The notes: generated by a model from the letters alone, not told the origin. A stretch of 64,000 nucleotides of DNA from Amycolatopsis sp. 2-15 (GCF_030285625.1 NZ_CP127294.1:7782001-7846000), one strand, 5' to 3'; shown: positions 43,096 to 52,042, numbered from the stretch's first letter. Numbers and translations: made by a program.

Positions 43096-43938
43096 ATGGA
43101 CATCACACCGAACAGCAACACCTGGTTCGTGACCGGAGCGTCGCGCGGGATGGGCCGCGAGCTCGTGGAGCAGGCGCTGGCGCGCGGCGACCGCGTCGCC
43201 GCCACCCTGCGCCGGCCCGGGCAGCTCGACGACCTCGCCGCCCGCTACCGCGACCGTCTGTGGGTGCGCGCGCTGGACGTCACCGACACCGCGCAGCTGC
43301 GCACCGTCGTCGACGAAGCGTTCGCCGCGTTCGGGCGTATCGACGTGGTCGTGTCCAACGCGGGCCACGGCGTGTTCGCCGCCGCCGAGGACCTCACCGA
43401 CGCGCAGATCGACCGCATGATCGCCACCAACCTGACCGGCTCGATCCAGCTCGCCCGCGCGGTCGTGCCCCACCTGCGGGCGCAGGGCGGCGGCCGGCTG
43501 CTGCAGCTGTCGAGCATGGGCGGGCACCTCGCCTTCCCCGCGTTTTCGCTCTACCACACCACGAAATGGGGTATCGAGGGCTTCTTCGAGGCGTTGGCCG
43601 AGGAGGTCGCGCCGTTCGGCATCGACACCACGCTGATCGAGCCGGGCATGGTCCGCACGGGCTTCTTCGACGCCGCCGACCGCGTGCCGGTCAGCGCCCC
43701 GTACCGCGGCGGGCCGGCCGACCGGGAACCGATCCCCGTGTCGGAGATGACGGACAGCCAGGAGAACACGATCGCCGCCGTCGTGCGCGCGGCGGTTTCG
43801 GCGCACCCGCCGCGCCGCCTCGTGCTGGGTTCGGACGCCTGGCACCTCATGACCTCCGCGCTGCGGCAGCGGCTGGCCGACGTCGAATCCCAGCGCGCCA
43901 ACGCCGCCACGGCCGACGCCGTGCCCGCGCACCGCTGA
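43096..43938 (+). CDS. SDR family oxidoreductase
   Basis: A 280-residue classical short-chain dehydrogenase. NAD(P) site TGASRGMGRELV is near residue 13, the NAG motif in VVSNAGHGVF near 90, and the active site has Ser in LLQLSSMGGHL near 138 with YHTTK near 154. It ends LVLGSDAWHLM... as in the group annotated as ketoreductase-like SDRs. It is probably induced through the divergent LysR protein. Confidence 0.94.
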   Translation: MDITPNSNTWFVTGASRGMGRELVEQALARGDRVAATLRRPGQLDDLAARYRDRLWVRALDVTDTAQLRTVVDEAFAAFGRIDVVVSNAGHGVFAAAEDLTDAQIDRMIATNLTGSIQLARAVVPHLRAQGGGRLLQLSSMGGHLAFPAFSLYHTTKWGIEGFFEALAEEVAPFGIDTTLIEPGMVRTGFFDAADRVPVSAPYRGGPADREPIPVSEMTDSQENTIAAVVRAAVSAHPPRRLVLGSDAWHLMTSALRQRLADVESQRANAATADAVPAHR

Positions 43939-43947
43939 GCCGGTTCC

Positions 43948-43982
43948 GGCAAGTCCGCTCTCGTCAGGAAAGCGGGCTTGCC
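43948..43982 (+). terminator. hairpin after the SDR gene
   Basis: GGCAAG-T-CCGCT pairs with AGCGG-G-CTTGCC, an 11-base-pair stem with one mismatch and an 11-13 base loop, 10 bases after the SDR stop. Confidence 0.6.
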
Positions 43983-44109
43983 ACCGGGTCGGACCCTGAA
44001 CCGCACGTCATGAAAGCCGTCCGGATCGCGCCCTGATCGCGGCCATCGTCACGCGCCCGGTCGACGCCGCCACCCGCGCGGGACCGGGGTTCGGCCTCAT
44101 CGACCACGT

Positions 44110-45471
44110 TCACGGCAGCCGCTCTCCGGTAGCCACCTCGGCCTCGGTCAGGGTCTTCGGCAGGCGCACGGCCGCGACCGTGCCCGCGACGGCCGTGAGC
44201 GTGATCAAGCCGAACACCATGCCGAACGCCGGAGTGGGCCGGGCGGCCGGTCCGGCGAGGATCGCCCCCGTTGCCGCGACGCCCGCGACCGCGCCCACCT
44301 GCCGCACCGTGTTGAACAGCCCCGAAGCGGCGCCCGCCATCGACGGGGCGACCGACCCCATCGCGGTGACCGACAGCGGTGCCCAGGCCAGAGCGTTGGC
44401 CGCGCCCAGCACCGCGGCTCCGGCCGCGACCCACCACGCGTTGAGGCGCAGCACGACCACCAGGCCCACGATCAGCAGGCTCACCGTCAGCAGAACCATC
44501 CCCGCCACCGCCGGGCGCCGCGGACCGATCCGGTCGACCCAGCGGCCGGTCCACGGGGACAGGACCATCGCGACGAGGGCGTCCGGCGCCAGGACCGCCG
44601 CGCCTTCGACGGGACCGAACCCGCGCACGTCCTGCACGTAGAGCATCGTCGGCAGGGCCATGGCGAGCACCGTCGCGCCGAGCGCCGCCATCGCCAGGCT
44701 GGCCGAGGAATACCCGGGCGAGCGGTAGAGCTCCAGCGGTGCAAGGGCTTCCTCGCCTTCGCCGCGTTCCCTGCGGAAGAAGAAAAGCAGCAGCACGGCG
44801 GACAGGCCTGCGGCGAGCAGGGACAGCGAACGCCACGACAGCAGCGCCCACACGAGAAGACTCAGCCCCGCCGTGCTCGCCATCGCGCCCGGGACGTCGA
44901 ACCGCGTGGCCCGGCCCGGGCTGCCGGGAGTCAGGCGCAGGCCGAGCAGCAGCGCGACCGCGCAGAGCGGCACGTTGACCCAGAAGATCCAGCGCCAGTC
45001 GAGCGTCGCGGTCAGCAGCCCGCCCGCGACCGGCCCGAGCAGGGCGCCCGCCGCCGCGACCGAACCCCACACGCCGAGAGCGCGCCCGCGTTCGTCCTCG
45101 GCGAAGAGCCGCCGGATCAGCGTGAGCGGCTGCGGCGCCATCGCCGCCGCGGCCAGGCCTTGCAGGACCCGGAACGCGATCAGCCAGCCGACCGAAGGCG
45201 ACAGCGAGCACAACGCCGACGCGACCCCGAAGCCCGCCATCCCGACGAGGTACACCCGCTTGGGGCCGAAGCGGTCACCGAGCCGCCCGAGCACGAGCAA
45301 CGGCACCGAAAACGCGAGCAGGTAGCCGGCCGTCACCCAGAACAACCCGGCCACGTCGGGCTTCAGCTCGGCCTGGATCGCCGGGCTCGCCACCGCCACG
45401 ATGGTCGTGTCGAGCAGGATCACGAAGAAGCCCGCGAGCAAAGCGGTGCGCCCGCCCCATTTGCCGGTCAT
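44110..45471 (-). CDS. MFS transporter, DHA2-like drug exporter
   Basis: A 453-residue protein with about 14 predicted helices. It shows LLAGFFVILLDTTIVAVASPAI (LDxTIV motif), LGRLGDRFGPKRVYLVGM (motif A) and LGPVAGGLLTATLDWRWIFWVNVPLC (motif C and loop). It should export small hydrophobic compounds by proton exchange. A GGGGGAGAAGG site precedes the ATG. The gene follows the remains of a carboxylesterase directly upstream, and its promoter may have been acquired from that gene. Confidence 0.92.
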   Translation of the reverse strand: MTGKWGGRTALLAGFFVILLDTTIVAVASPAIQAELKPDVAGLFWVTAGYLLAFSVPLLVLGRLGDRFGPKRVYLVGMAGFGVASALCSLSPSVGWLIAFRVLQGLAAAAMAPQPLTLIRRLFAEDERGRALGVWGSVAAAGALLGPVAGGLLTATLDWRWIFWVNVPLCAVALLLGLRLTPGSPGRATRFDVPGAMASTAGLSLLVWALLSWRSLSLLAAGLSAVLLLFFFRRERGEGEEALAPLELYRSPGYSSASLAMAALGATVLAMALPTMLYVQDVRGFGPVEGAAVLAPDALVAMVLSPWTGRWVDRIGPRRPAVAGMVLLTVSLLIVGLVVVLRLNAWWVAAGAAVLGAANALAWAPLSVTAMGSVAPSMAGAASGLFNTVRQVGAVAGVAATGAILAGPAARPTPAFGMVFGLITLTAVAGTVAAVRLPKTLTEAEVATGERLP

Positions 45472-45539
45472 GCCACCTTCTCCCCCTCGGAGCGCGAGAA
45501 TCGCAGGCGAGCGGATCACCGGTCGAGGCGCCGGCAACG

Positions 45540-46341
45540 GTCAGCCCGGCCTCACAGCCCGCGCCGGCGGCCAGCGCCTCGAACGGTGCGCGAGGCAGCA
45601 CCTCACCGTCGACGACCGGCGAGAGTCCGACCGCGATGTGCGCGGCCGCGCCCCAGCGTCCGGCGCCGGACCGCATCTCGCCGCTCATCGAGTCGGCAGC
45701 GGCGACGAGCTCGGCCGCCGCCACCCCGCGCAGGTCCTCGACGGTCGGCTTGCGGCCCGTTCGGGCGGCGATCTCGGTCATGATGTCGGCGGCCGGCGGC
45801 GGGCGAAGAACCCGATCCACTTTGGACGATGGCCCGCGGCGATGTTCGCCCGCATCCACTCCAGCGCGGCGAGCCGGTCGAGCATTCCCCGGTTGTCCCG
45901 CGCGCCCCGCAGGTGGCCGAGCCCTTCGACGCCGACGCGGTAGTTGAACGTCACCAGGACAACGCCCGCTTCGCGAGCCAGCCGCGCGCCGTCGTAGGTC
46001 GGATCGGCCGCGTGCCCGAACTGGAAAGCGCCGCCGTGGATCCAGACCATCACCGGCACCGCGGCACCCGCCCCGGGCCGCGGCGACCAGACGTCGAGCG
46101 TCAGCCAGTCGTCGCCGGCCACCGCGTTCGACGGCGGGCCGAGCAGCAGCGACTGCGGTGGCGACGACCCGAACGCGAGCGCCTCGCGCACGCCGTCCCA
46201 CGCCGGCACCGGTTGCGGCGCGGCGGACCGGAGCTCCCCACCGGCGGCCGCGCGAACGGGATGCCGCGGAACACGGCCTGGCCGTCCTTCCGTGCGACCC
46301 CGCACCCGGCCGGCTTCGGCGCGGATCTCGGGGACGTTCAT
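45540..46341 (-). pseudogene. carboxylesterase type B, decayed (two frameshifts and an internal deletion)
   Basis: From ATG 46341 the sequence reads NVPEIRAEAGRVRGRTE; then a shift at about 46290 gives DGQAVFRGIPFARPPVG, and a shift back at about 46240 gives ELRSAAPQPVPAWDGV. The next part is normal (VPVMVWIHGGAFQFG, VTFNYRVGVEGLGHL, LAALEWMRANIAA) but stops near 45778. The central 100 residues with the GESAG serine are missing, and AADIMTEIAARTGRKP to VVDGEVLPRAPFEALAAG follow in another frame. The C-terminus is also lost. The gene cannot make an active enzyme. Three independent lesions speak against a mere sequencing error. Confidence 0.85.
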
Positions 46342-46432
46342 CGCGGCTTCCTCCCCCGCGGCCGGTGCGGCGGGCCGCGAGGTCGTCGAGCGTACGGCGA
46401 CCGAGCGTGGGGGGCCGTTCAATTTCCGTGGC

Positions 46433-46882
46433 TCACCCGCGGCGGGCCAGATCCTCGACACTGCCGCTCGGCATACCGACGCCCGACTCCGCGTAGGCGC
46501 GCAGGCTTTCGGTGAAGTGGTTCCAGCCGCTGGTGCACATGTCGATACAGTCGAGCTCCCCGGTCAGGCCGTGGTGGCGGAAGCGGAGTTCCGTGGCGCC
46601 GCCGACCGGCACGAGGGTGAAGGCCGGCCGCGTGCCGACCCAGTCCGGCAGGAAGTCGCACGAGGTCACGGTCCAGCGCACCACGCTCGGCCGCGTGGCT
46701 TCGTCCACCCGCATCACGCACGGATCCGGGTGGGAGAAGAAAAACCGGAGCTCGCCGCCGGTGTCACCGGTTCCCATGACGCGGGTCCACCACGCGCCGA
46801 GGCCGGCGACGGTGGTGAGCGCGTCGAACAGCGTGTCGGGGGCGGCGTCGACCGAGACGGTCTTCTGGTAGTCCGAGGTCAT
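46433..46882 (-). CDS. SRPBCC/AHSA1-like protein
   Basis: A 149-residue START-like protein: YQKTVSVDAAPDTLFDALTTVAGLGAWWTRVMG at the start, LRFFFSHPDPCVMRVDEATRPSVVRWTVTSC in the middle, TELRFRHHGLTG and a C-terminal helix SGWNHFTESLRAYAES. It resembles the proteins that accompany small ArsR regulators in actinomycetes. The ATG overlaps the ArsR stop. It is the last gene of a three-gene unit. Confidence 0.9.
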   Translation of the reverse strand: MTSDYQKTVSVDAAPDTLFDALTTVAGLGAWWTRVMGTGDTGGELRFFFSHPDPCVMRVDEATRPSVVRWTVTSCDFLPDWVGTRPAFTLVPVGGATELRFRHHGLTGELDCIDMCTSGWNHFTESLRAYAESGVGMPSGSVEDLARRG

Positions 46883-47229
46883 GACGGGGTTTCCTTCCCT
46901 TCGGCCGAACGCAGAGCTTGGATCGACTCCGCGATCGTCTTGATCCGCCGCAGCCAGGCGTCCCACGCCGCGCCGACGGAGGTCAGCTGCGCGACGGCGC
47001 GGGCGAACTGCGCCTCGTTGACGACGTACCTGACCTCGCGCCCGTCCTTGCGGGCCACGACCAGCTCCGCGCGCTCCAGCACGCCGAGGTGCTTGGCGAC
47101 CGCCTGGCGCGTCACCGGCAGGTGCTCGCTCAGGCCCGTCGCCGTGCCGAACCCGTCGGCCAGCAGCAGGTCCAGCAGGTGCCGCCGGGTGGGGTCGCCG
47201 AGGGCGGCCCACAGCTCGTCGTCGATCAC
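46879..47229 (-). CDS. ArsR/SmtB family transcriptional regulator
   Basis: A 116-residue winged-helix repressor: WAALGDPTRRHLLDLLLADGFGTATGLSEHLPVTRQAVAKHLGVLERAELVVARKDGREVRYVV. No cysteine cluster for metal binding is present, so it probably senses something other than metal. The GTG start overlaps the stop of the SRPBCC gene upstream. Two dyads at 47696-47750 in front of the operon are its likely binding sites. Confidence 0.94.
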   Translation of the reverse strand: MIDDELWAALGDPTRRHLLDLLLADGFGTATGLSEHLPVTRQAVAKHLGVLERAELVVARKDGREVRYVVNEAQFARAVAQLTSVGAAWDAWLRRIKTIAESIQALRSAEGKETPS

Positions 47230-47678
47230 GAGCGCACCAGGCCCGCCGCGTACGCCGCGAGTTGGGGCAGGTGCTCGTCCCAGCCCGCGGTGTGGTCGCG
47301 GTAGTACTCCTCCAGCCGCGCCGCCTCCCACCCGATCTCACGGAAGCCGGCCTCGGTGAGCTTCAGCAGCGTGCCGCCGTCCTCCGGCACCAGCTCGAAC
47401 GTGACGAGGAACGAGTTCTCCGGCGTCGCCGCCTGGCCGTCGGGCTGCACCCAGCGGAACACGAACCGCCGTGGCGGCTCCGCCTCGACCACGGACACCG
47501 GCACGACGGCCGTCCCGCTCCCGTCCCGGCGCGGCCGGCTCATGGTTCCCGTGCTCCCCTCGAACACCGCGTCGAACCCCCACCAAGCCGCGATGTGCTC
47601 GGGCCGCGTGATCACCTCGTAGACGACCTCGGGCGTCGCCGCCACCCGGATCTCGCGCTCGATGGTGCCGTTCTCCAT
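47226..47678 (-). CDS. SRPBCC/AHSA1 family protein
   Basis: A 150-residue AHSA1-type protein: IEREIRVAATPEVVYEVITRPEHIAAWWGFDAVFEG at the front, PPRRFVFRWVQPDG in the middle and LLKLTEAGFREIGWEAARLEEYYRDHTAGWDEHLPQLAAYA at the end. It is the first gene of the SRPBCC-ArsR-SRPBCC operon. GGGAGGA precedes the ATG. The ligand is unknown; the family ranges from Hsp90 activators to hydrophobic-ligand carriers. Confidence 0.93.
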   Translation of the reverse strand: MENGTIEREIRVAATPEVVYEVITRPEHIAAWWGFDAVFEGSTGTMSRPRRDGSGTAVVPVSVVEAEPPRRFVFRWVQPDGQAATPENSFLVTFELVPEDGGTLLKLTEAGFREIGWEAARLEEYYRDHTAGWDEHLPQLAAYAAGLVRS

Positions 47679-47695
47679 GGCCGTCCTCCCTATTC

Positions 47696-47750
47696 GCAAC
47701 CGGTGGTTGCACGTTAGGGGACGCCGCCTCGACGCGCAACCATCTGTTGC
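47696..47750. promoter_or_regulatory. two 15-bp dyads, probable ArsR operators
   Basis: GCAACCGGTGGTTGC (47696-47710) and GCAACCATCTGTTGC (47736-47750) share GCAAC-C-N3-K-GTTGC and lie exactly 40 bases apart. They fall between the ArsR operon (start 47678) and the divergent phosphatase gene (start 47779). Binding there could control both. Confidence 0.65.
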
Positions 47751-47778
47751 GGGTGCGGTGGCCCAGTAGCCTAGCCCG

Positions 47779-48996
47779 ATGCCCGTCGAACCCACCGCTC
47801 GTGACCGGCTGCGCCGGCTGGAGTCGATCACCGACGCCGCCCTCGGCCGACTGGACCTGGAGCCGCTGCTGCGCACGCTCCTGGAGCGGGTCCGCGAGCT
47901 GTTCGACGTCGACACCGCGACCGTCCTGCGCCACGACGAGGCCGCCGGGCAGCTCACCGCCATCGCGTCGGCGGGCATCGAGGAAGAGGTCTTCCAGGGC
48001 GTGCGGGTGGCGGTGGGCTCCGGGTTCGCCGGGCGGGTCGCGGCGCAGCGCGCGCCGGTGCTGATCGACCACGTCGACGAGTCGACCGTGATCAACGCGC
48101 TGCTGTGGGAACGCGGTCTCAAAGTGCTGCTGGGCGTGCCGATGCTGGCCCGCGGCGAGCTCGTGGGCGTGCTGCACATCGGGTCCACAGTGAAGCGCGC
48201 GTTCGACGCGGACGACATCGAGCTCCTGCAGGTCGCCGCGGCCCGCCTCGCGTTGACGATGGTGGCCGAGGCCGCGGGCGAGGACCGGGCGGCCGCGACC
48301 GCACTGCAGCGGAGCCTCCTGCCGGCGCGCATCGCCTCCGTGCCCGGCATGGACTTCGCTTCCCGCTACGTGCCCGGCGCGGACTTCGCCGTCGGCGGCG
48401 ACTGGTACGACGTGTTCCCCCTCCCCGGCGACCGCCTCGGCATCGTGATGGGCGACGTCGCCGGCCACGGTCTCGGCGCCGCCGTGGTGATGGGCCGGCT
48501 GCGCAGCGCCCTGCGCGCCTACGCACTCGACGCCGCGAGCCCGGCGGAGGCGCTGGGCAAGCTGAGCCGCAAGATGAACCACTTCGAGAAGGGCATCATG
48601 GCAACCGTCGCGTACGCCGTCGTGCCGCCGGACCGCGAAACCCTCGTACTGTCCCTCGCCGGGCACCCGCCGCCCGTCCTGGCCACGCCCGGCTCGCCCG
48701 CGCGCCTGCTGGACGTGCCGCCGGACCTGCCCGTGGGCCTGGGCCTGCCACCCGCGGACCGGCGCGACACCGTGGTCGCGCTGCCGCCGGAGTGCGCGCT
48801 CGGCTTCTACACCGACGGCCTCGTCGAACGCCGCGACGCCGATCTCGACGACGGCTTCCGCAAACTGACCACCGCCATGACCACGGGCGACCCGGAAGCC
48901 GTGTGCGCTCGCGTGATGGCCGCGCTCGTCGGCACGAACCCCGCCCAGGACGACGTCGCGCTCCTGGTGGCGACGAAACGGCCGGTGCGCCCGTAG
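47779..48996 (+). CDS. GAF domain-containing SpoIIE-type PP2C phosphatase
   Basis: A 405-residue cytoplasmic signalling protein. A GAF domain spans about residues 25-165 (LDLEPLLRTLLERVRELFDVDTATVL..., VLLGVPMLARGELVGVLHIG). A SpoIIE/RsbU phosphatase domain follows (about 190-400) with the metal-site aspartates in GGDWYDVFPL and VMGDVAGHG, and FYTDGLVERR and NPAQDDVALLV toward the end. It probably dephosphorylates an anti-anti-sigma protein in a stress pathway; no such partner is near. Confidence 0.95.
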   Translation: MPVEPTARDRLRRLESITDAALGRLDLEPLLRTLLERVRELFDVDTATVLRHDEAAGQLTAIASAGIEEEVFQGVRVAVGSGFAGRVAAQRAPVLIDHVDESTVINALLWERGLKVLLGVPMLARGELVGVLHIGSTVKRAFDADDIELLQVAAARLALTMVAEAAGEDRAAATALQRSLLPARIASVPGMDFASRYVPGADFAVGGDWYDVFPLPGDRLGIVMGDVAGHGLGAAVVMGRLRSALRAYALDAASPAEALGKLSRKMNHFEKGIMATVAYAVVPPDRETLVLSLAGHPPPVLATPGSPARLLDVPPDLPVGLGLPPADRRDTVVALPPECALGFYTDGLVERRDADLDDGFRKLTTAMTTGDPEAVCARVMAALVGTNPAQDDVALLVATKRPVRP

Positions 48997-49099
48997 CTTC
49001 CGCGCGGGAGCCCACCGGGGAGTTCCCCGATGCGAAGCACCCCGCGCCGGACCCACGCTGGGCCACGACGTGTCGCCCAACCCGGGAGGTCCTGCGGAG

Positions 49100-49384
49100 A
49101 TGGTGTCGTGGAACCGCGTGAGCGAGGCGGACGTGGTGCGCGCCGCACAGGAGTACGACCGGCTCGGGGCGGAGGCGTTCTTCGCGGAGCACGGATTCGG
49201 CCCGTCGCGCACCTACGAGCTGGTGTGGGAGGGCAAGCGGTACCCGCACAAGGCCCTGCTCGGTACGGCGTACGAGTTCGCCACCGGTGAGCGCCTCGCT
49301 CCCGGCGACTTCGAAGGCGGCAAAGCGGGCGCGGTGACGGTACTGGGGAAGCTCGGGTTCACGATCGAGCAGCGCCACCCGTAG
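49100..49384 (+). CDS. stand-alone ScoMcrA-like N-terminal head domain protein
   Basis: A 94-residue protein. ADVVRAAQEYDRLGAEAFFAEHGFGPSRTYELVWEGKRYPHKALLGTAYEFATG and the closing AGAVTVLGKLGF match the head domain of ScoMcrA, a type IV restriction enzyme of Streptomyces that cuts modified DNA. Here no SRA or HNH nuclease domain follows. Similar free head domains occur in actinomycetes; their role is not known. The ATG at 49100 has GGAGG ten bases upstream; a GTG at 49070 would add ten residues. Confidence 0.72.
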   Translation: MVSWNRVSEADVVRAAQEYDRLGAEAFFAEHGFGPSRTYELVWEGKRYPHKALLGTAYEFATGERLAPGDFEGGKAGAVTVLGKLGFTIEQRHP

Positions 49385-49520
49385 GCGACCCCATCTCGGC
49401 GACGGCCTTCGAAACCTGGTGCACACTTTCGCCAGACCCGCCGTAACGTCCCGATAATGGTGACCACGCGTGAAGCTCCCTAGGGTGTGAGATCCACCGC
49501 CCACCGACCCTGGAGTGCCC

Positions 49521-50234
49521 GTGAGTCCCCGATTCGACGGCCTGCGCGCCGTGTTCTTCAACAGCACGCTGAAGCGCTCGCCGGAGCCGAGCAACACCGA
49601 AGGGCTCATCCGGGTGAGCGCGGAGCTCATGCGGCGCGAGGGCGTCGAGGTCGAGGTGATCCGGACGATCGACCACGACATCGCCGTCGGCGTGTACCCG
49701 GACATGACCGAGCACGGCTGGGGAAGCGACGAATGGCCCGCCCTGTACGAAAAGGTATTGGCGGCCGACATCCTCGTCCTGTGTGGACCGATCTGGCTCG
49801 GCGACAACTCGTCCGAAATGAAGAAAGTCATCGAACGGCTCTATGCGTGTTCGCACCTGCTCAACGACGCCGGCCAGTACGCTTACTACGGACGCGCCGG
49901 TGGCTGCCTGATCACCGGCAACGAGGACGGGGTGAAGCACTGCTCGATGAACGTGCTCTACAGCCTCCAGCACCTCGGTTACACGATCCCGCCGCAGGCC
50001 GACGCCGGATGGATCGGGCCGATCGGCCCCGGTCCGTCCTACCTGGACCCGGGGTCGGGCGGGCCGGAGAACGACTTCACGAACCGCAACACCACGTTCA
50101 TGACGTGGAACCTCATGCACCTGGCCAAAATGCTGAAGGACGCGGGCGGAATCCCGGCGTACGGCAACCAACGGGCGGCCTGGGACGAGGGCGAGCGGTT
50201 CGACTTCACCCATCCCAACCCCGAGTACCGCTGA
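49521..50234 (+). CDS. flavodoxin-like NAD(P)H reductase family protein
   Basis: A 237-residue flavodoxin-fold protein: AVFFNSTLKRSPEPSNTEGLI at the phosphate loop, ILVLCGPIWLGDNSSEMKKVIERLY near residue 85 and GGCLITGNEDGVKHCSMNVLYSLQHLGYTIPPQADAGW near 130. These are the FMN-binding regions of NADPH-dependent FMN reductases. The GTG at 49521 follows CTGGAG. It lies 10 bases before the PoxB-type gene, so both should be in one operon, and it may accept electrons in that context; this last point is inference. Confidence 0.9.
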   Translation: MSPRFDGLRAVFFNSTLKRSPEPSNTEGLIRVSAELMRREGVEVEVIRTIDHDIAVGVYPDMTEHGWGSDEWPALYEKVLAADILVLCGPIWLGDNSSEMKKVIERLYACSHLLNDAGQYAYYGRAGGCLITGNEDGVKHCSMNVLYSLQHLGYTIPPQADAGWIGPIGPGPSYLDPGSGGPENDFTNRNTTFMTWNLMHLAKMLKDAGGIPAYGNQRAAWDEGERFDFTHPNPEYR

Positions 50235-50244
50235 GAGGACACCG

Positions 50245-51987
50245 ATGACCACTGTCGGGAAGATGCTCGTGCAAAGCCTGGCCGACCACGGCGTGTCCGC
50301 GATGTGGGGTGTGGTCGGCGACGCGCTGAACCCGATCACCGACGCGCTGCGCCAGGAGCCCCGCATCCGCTGGATCGGGGTCCGGCACGAGGAGGCGGGC
50401 GCGTTCGCCGCGGGCGCGCAGTCGCAGCTCACCGGCCGGATCGGCGTGTGCATGGGCACCGTCGGGCCGGGCTCGCTGCACCTGCTCAACGGCCTCTACG
50501 ACGCGAAGAAGTCCCACACCCCCGTGCTCGCGATCTGCGGCCAGGTGCCCAGCGCCGAGATGGGCAGCGACTACCACCAGGAAGTCGACAACGACGCCGT
50601 GTTCCGCGACGTGTCGGTGTTCTCCCGCACGATCACCGACCCGGCCCAGTTCCCGTACCTGCTGGAGCTGGCGGTGAACGCGGCGTACGCACGCAACGGG
50701 GTGGCCGTGCTGACCCTGCCGGGCGACGTCGCGGGCCGCGAGCTGCCGCACGGCACGCAGGAGCCGCGGTTCGTGAGCCAGCACCCGCCGGTGACCCCGG
50801 ACGCCGGGGCGCTCGGTGCGGTGGCGGCCGTGCTCAACGGCGCGGACACCGTGACCATGCTCGTCGGCTCCGGCGCCCGCCCGGCCCGCGACGAGGTGCT
50901 GGCGACGGCGGAAACCCTCGCCGCGCCGATGGTGCTGACGCTCAAGGGCAAGGAAACCCTCGAACGGGACAACGACTACCAGGTCGGCCAGACCGGCCTG
51001 ATCGGCAACCCGGCGGCGCAGCACGCGCTGACCCACGGCGACGTGCTGCTGATGGTGGGCACCGACTTCCCGTACCGCGACTGGTACCCGAAGGGCAAGA
51101 CCGTGGTGCAGATCGACCACGAGGGGATGCGCATCGGCCGCCGCACCCACGTCGACCACGCGCTGGTCGGCGACGCCCGCACCACGCTGGCCGCGCTGCT
51201 GCCGCTGCTCCGGGCGAAGCCGTCGCGCGAGCACCTCACCGCGTCCCGCGAGCGCTACACGAGCTGGAGCGACCGCCAGCACCACCTCGCCGACCCCGGC
51301 TACGACTCGAGCGTCGTCGGCCGCGTGCGCAAGCAGTTCGACAACCGCGAGCGGGCCATCCGCCCCGAGGTGCTCGCGGCGGCGATCGACCGCCACGCCG
51401 CCGACGACGCGGTGTTCACCTCCGACACCGGCATGTCCACGGTGTGGCTCGCCCGCTTCGTGACCCTGCGCGGAAACCGGCAGCTGCTCGGGTCGTACAA
51501 CCTGGGCTCCATGGCCAACGCCCTGCCCCACGCCCTCGGCGCCGCCCAGCTCGACCCAACCCGCCAGACCATCGCGTTCTGCGGCGACGGCGGCCTCACC
51601 ATGCTCATGGGCGAACTGCTCACGGTCGCGGCCTACGACCTGCCGGTGAAGGTCTTCGTGTTCAACAACTCCCGTCTCGGCATGGTCAAGCTGGAGCAGG
51701 AACAGGGCGGCATCCCCGAGTTCGGCACCGTGCTCAAGAACCCGGATCTCGCCGGCGTCGCCCGCGCCTGCGGCATCCACGCCGTCCGCGTCGAGCACCC
51801 CGACCAGGTCGACGCGGCCGTGCGCGACGCGCTCGCCCACGCCGGCCCGGTACTGCTCGACGTCGTCACCAACGCCGAGGAGATCGTGATCCCGCCGAAG
51901 CCCACCGTGAGCCAGGCGTGGGGCTTCGCCATCGCCAAGATCGAGGAGACCCTGATCTCGGCGCACGACGTCGACGAAAAGGCGTAA
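50245..51987 (+). CDS. poxB: thiamine diphosphate enzyme, pyruvate dehydrogenase (quinone)/PoxB type
   Basis: A 580-residue TPP enzyme. The N-terminal domain has the active-site Glu in GVRHEEAGAFAAGAQ near residue 52, the middle domain binds FAD in this family, and the C-terminal domain has the TPP motif GDGGLTMLMGELLTV...VFNNS near 450-475. Closest in pattern are pyruvate oxidases that pass electrons to quinones and make acetate and CO2; ending IVIPPKPTVSQAWGFAIAK is typical. E. coli PoxB is 572 residues. A GAGAGGA site precedes the ATG and a strong terminator follows. Confidence 0.9.
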   Translation: MTTVGKMLVQSLADHGVSAMWGVVGDALNPITDALRQEPRIRWIGVRHEEAGAFAAGAQSQLTGRIGVCMGTVGPGSLHLLNGLYDAKKSHTPVLAICGQVPSAEMGSDYHQEVDNDAVFRDVSVFSRTITDPAQFPYLLELAVNAAYARNGVAVLTLPGDVAGRELPHGTQEPRFVSQHPPVTPDAGALGAVAAVLNGADTVTMLVGSGARPARDEVLATAETLAAPMVLTLKGKETLERDNDYQVGQTGLIGNPAAQHALTHGDVLLMVGTDFPYRDWYPKGKTVVQIDHEGMRIGRRTHVDHALVGDARTTLAALLPLLRAKPSREHLTASRERYTSWSDRQHHLADPGYDSSVVGRVRKQFDNRERAIRPEVLAAAIDRHAADDAVFTSDTGMSTVWLARFVTLRGNRQLLGSYNLGSMANALPHALGAAQLDPTRQTIAFCGDGGLTMLMGELLTVAAYDLPVKVFVFNNSRLGMVKLEQEQGGIPEFGTVLKNPDLAGVARACGIHAVRVEHPDQVDAAVRDALAHAGPVLLDVVTNAEEIVIPPKPTVSQAWGFAIAKIEETLISAHDVDEKA

Positions 51988-52004
51988 CCAGCTCCACCAC
52001 CCGA

Positions 52005-52042
52005 AGAGGCCCGACCGGTGACGGTCGGGCCTCTTTCGTTTT
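52005..52042 (+). terminator. rho-independent terminator after poxB
   Basis: AGAGGCCCGACC pairs fully with GGTCGGGCCTCT across a 6-base loop and is followed by TTCGTTTT. This is the best terminator of the window. Confidence 0.92.
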
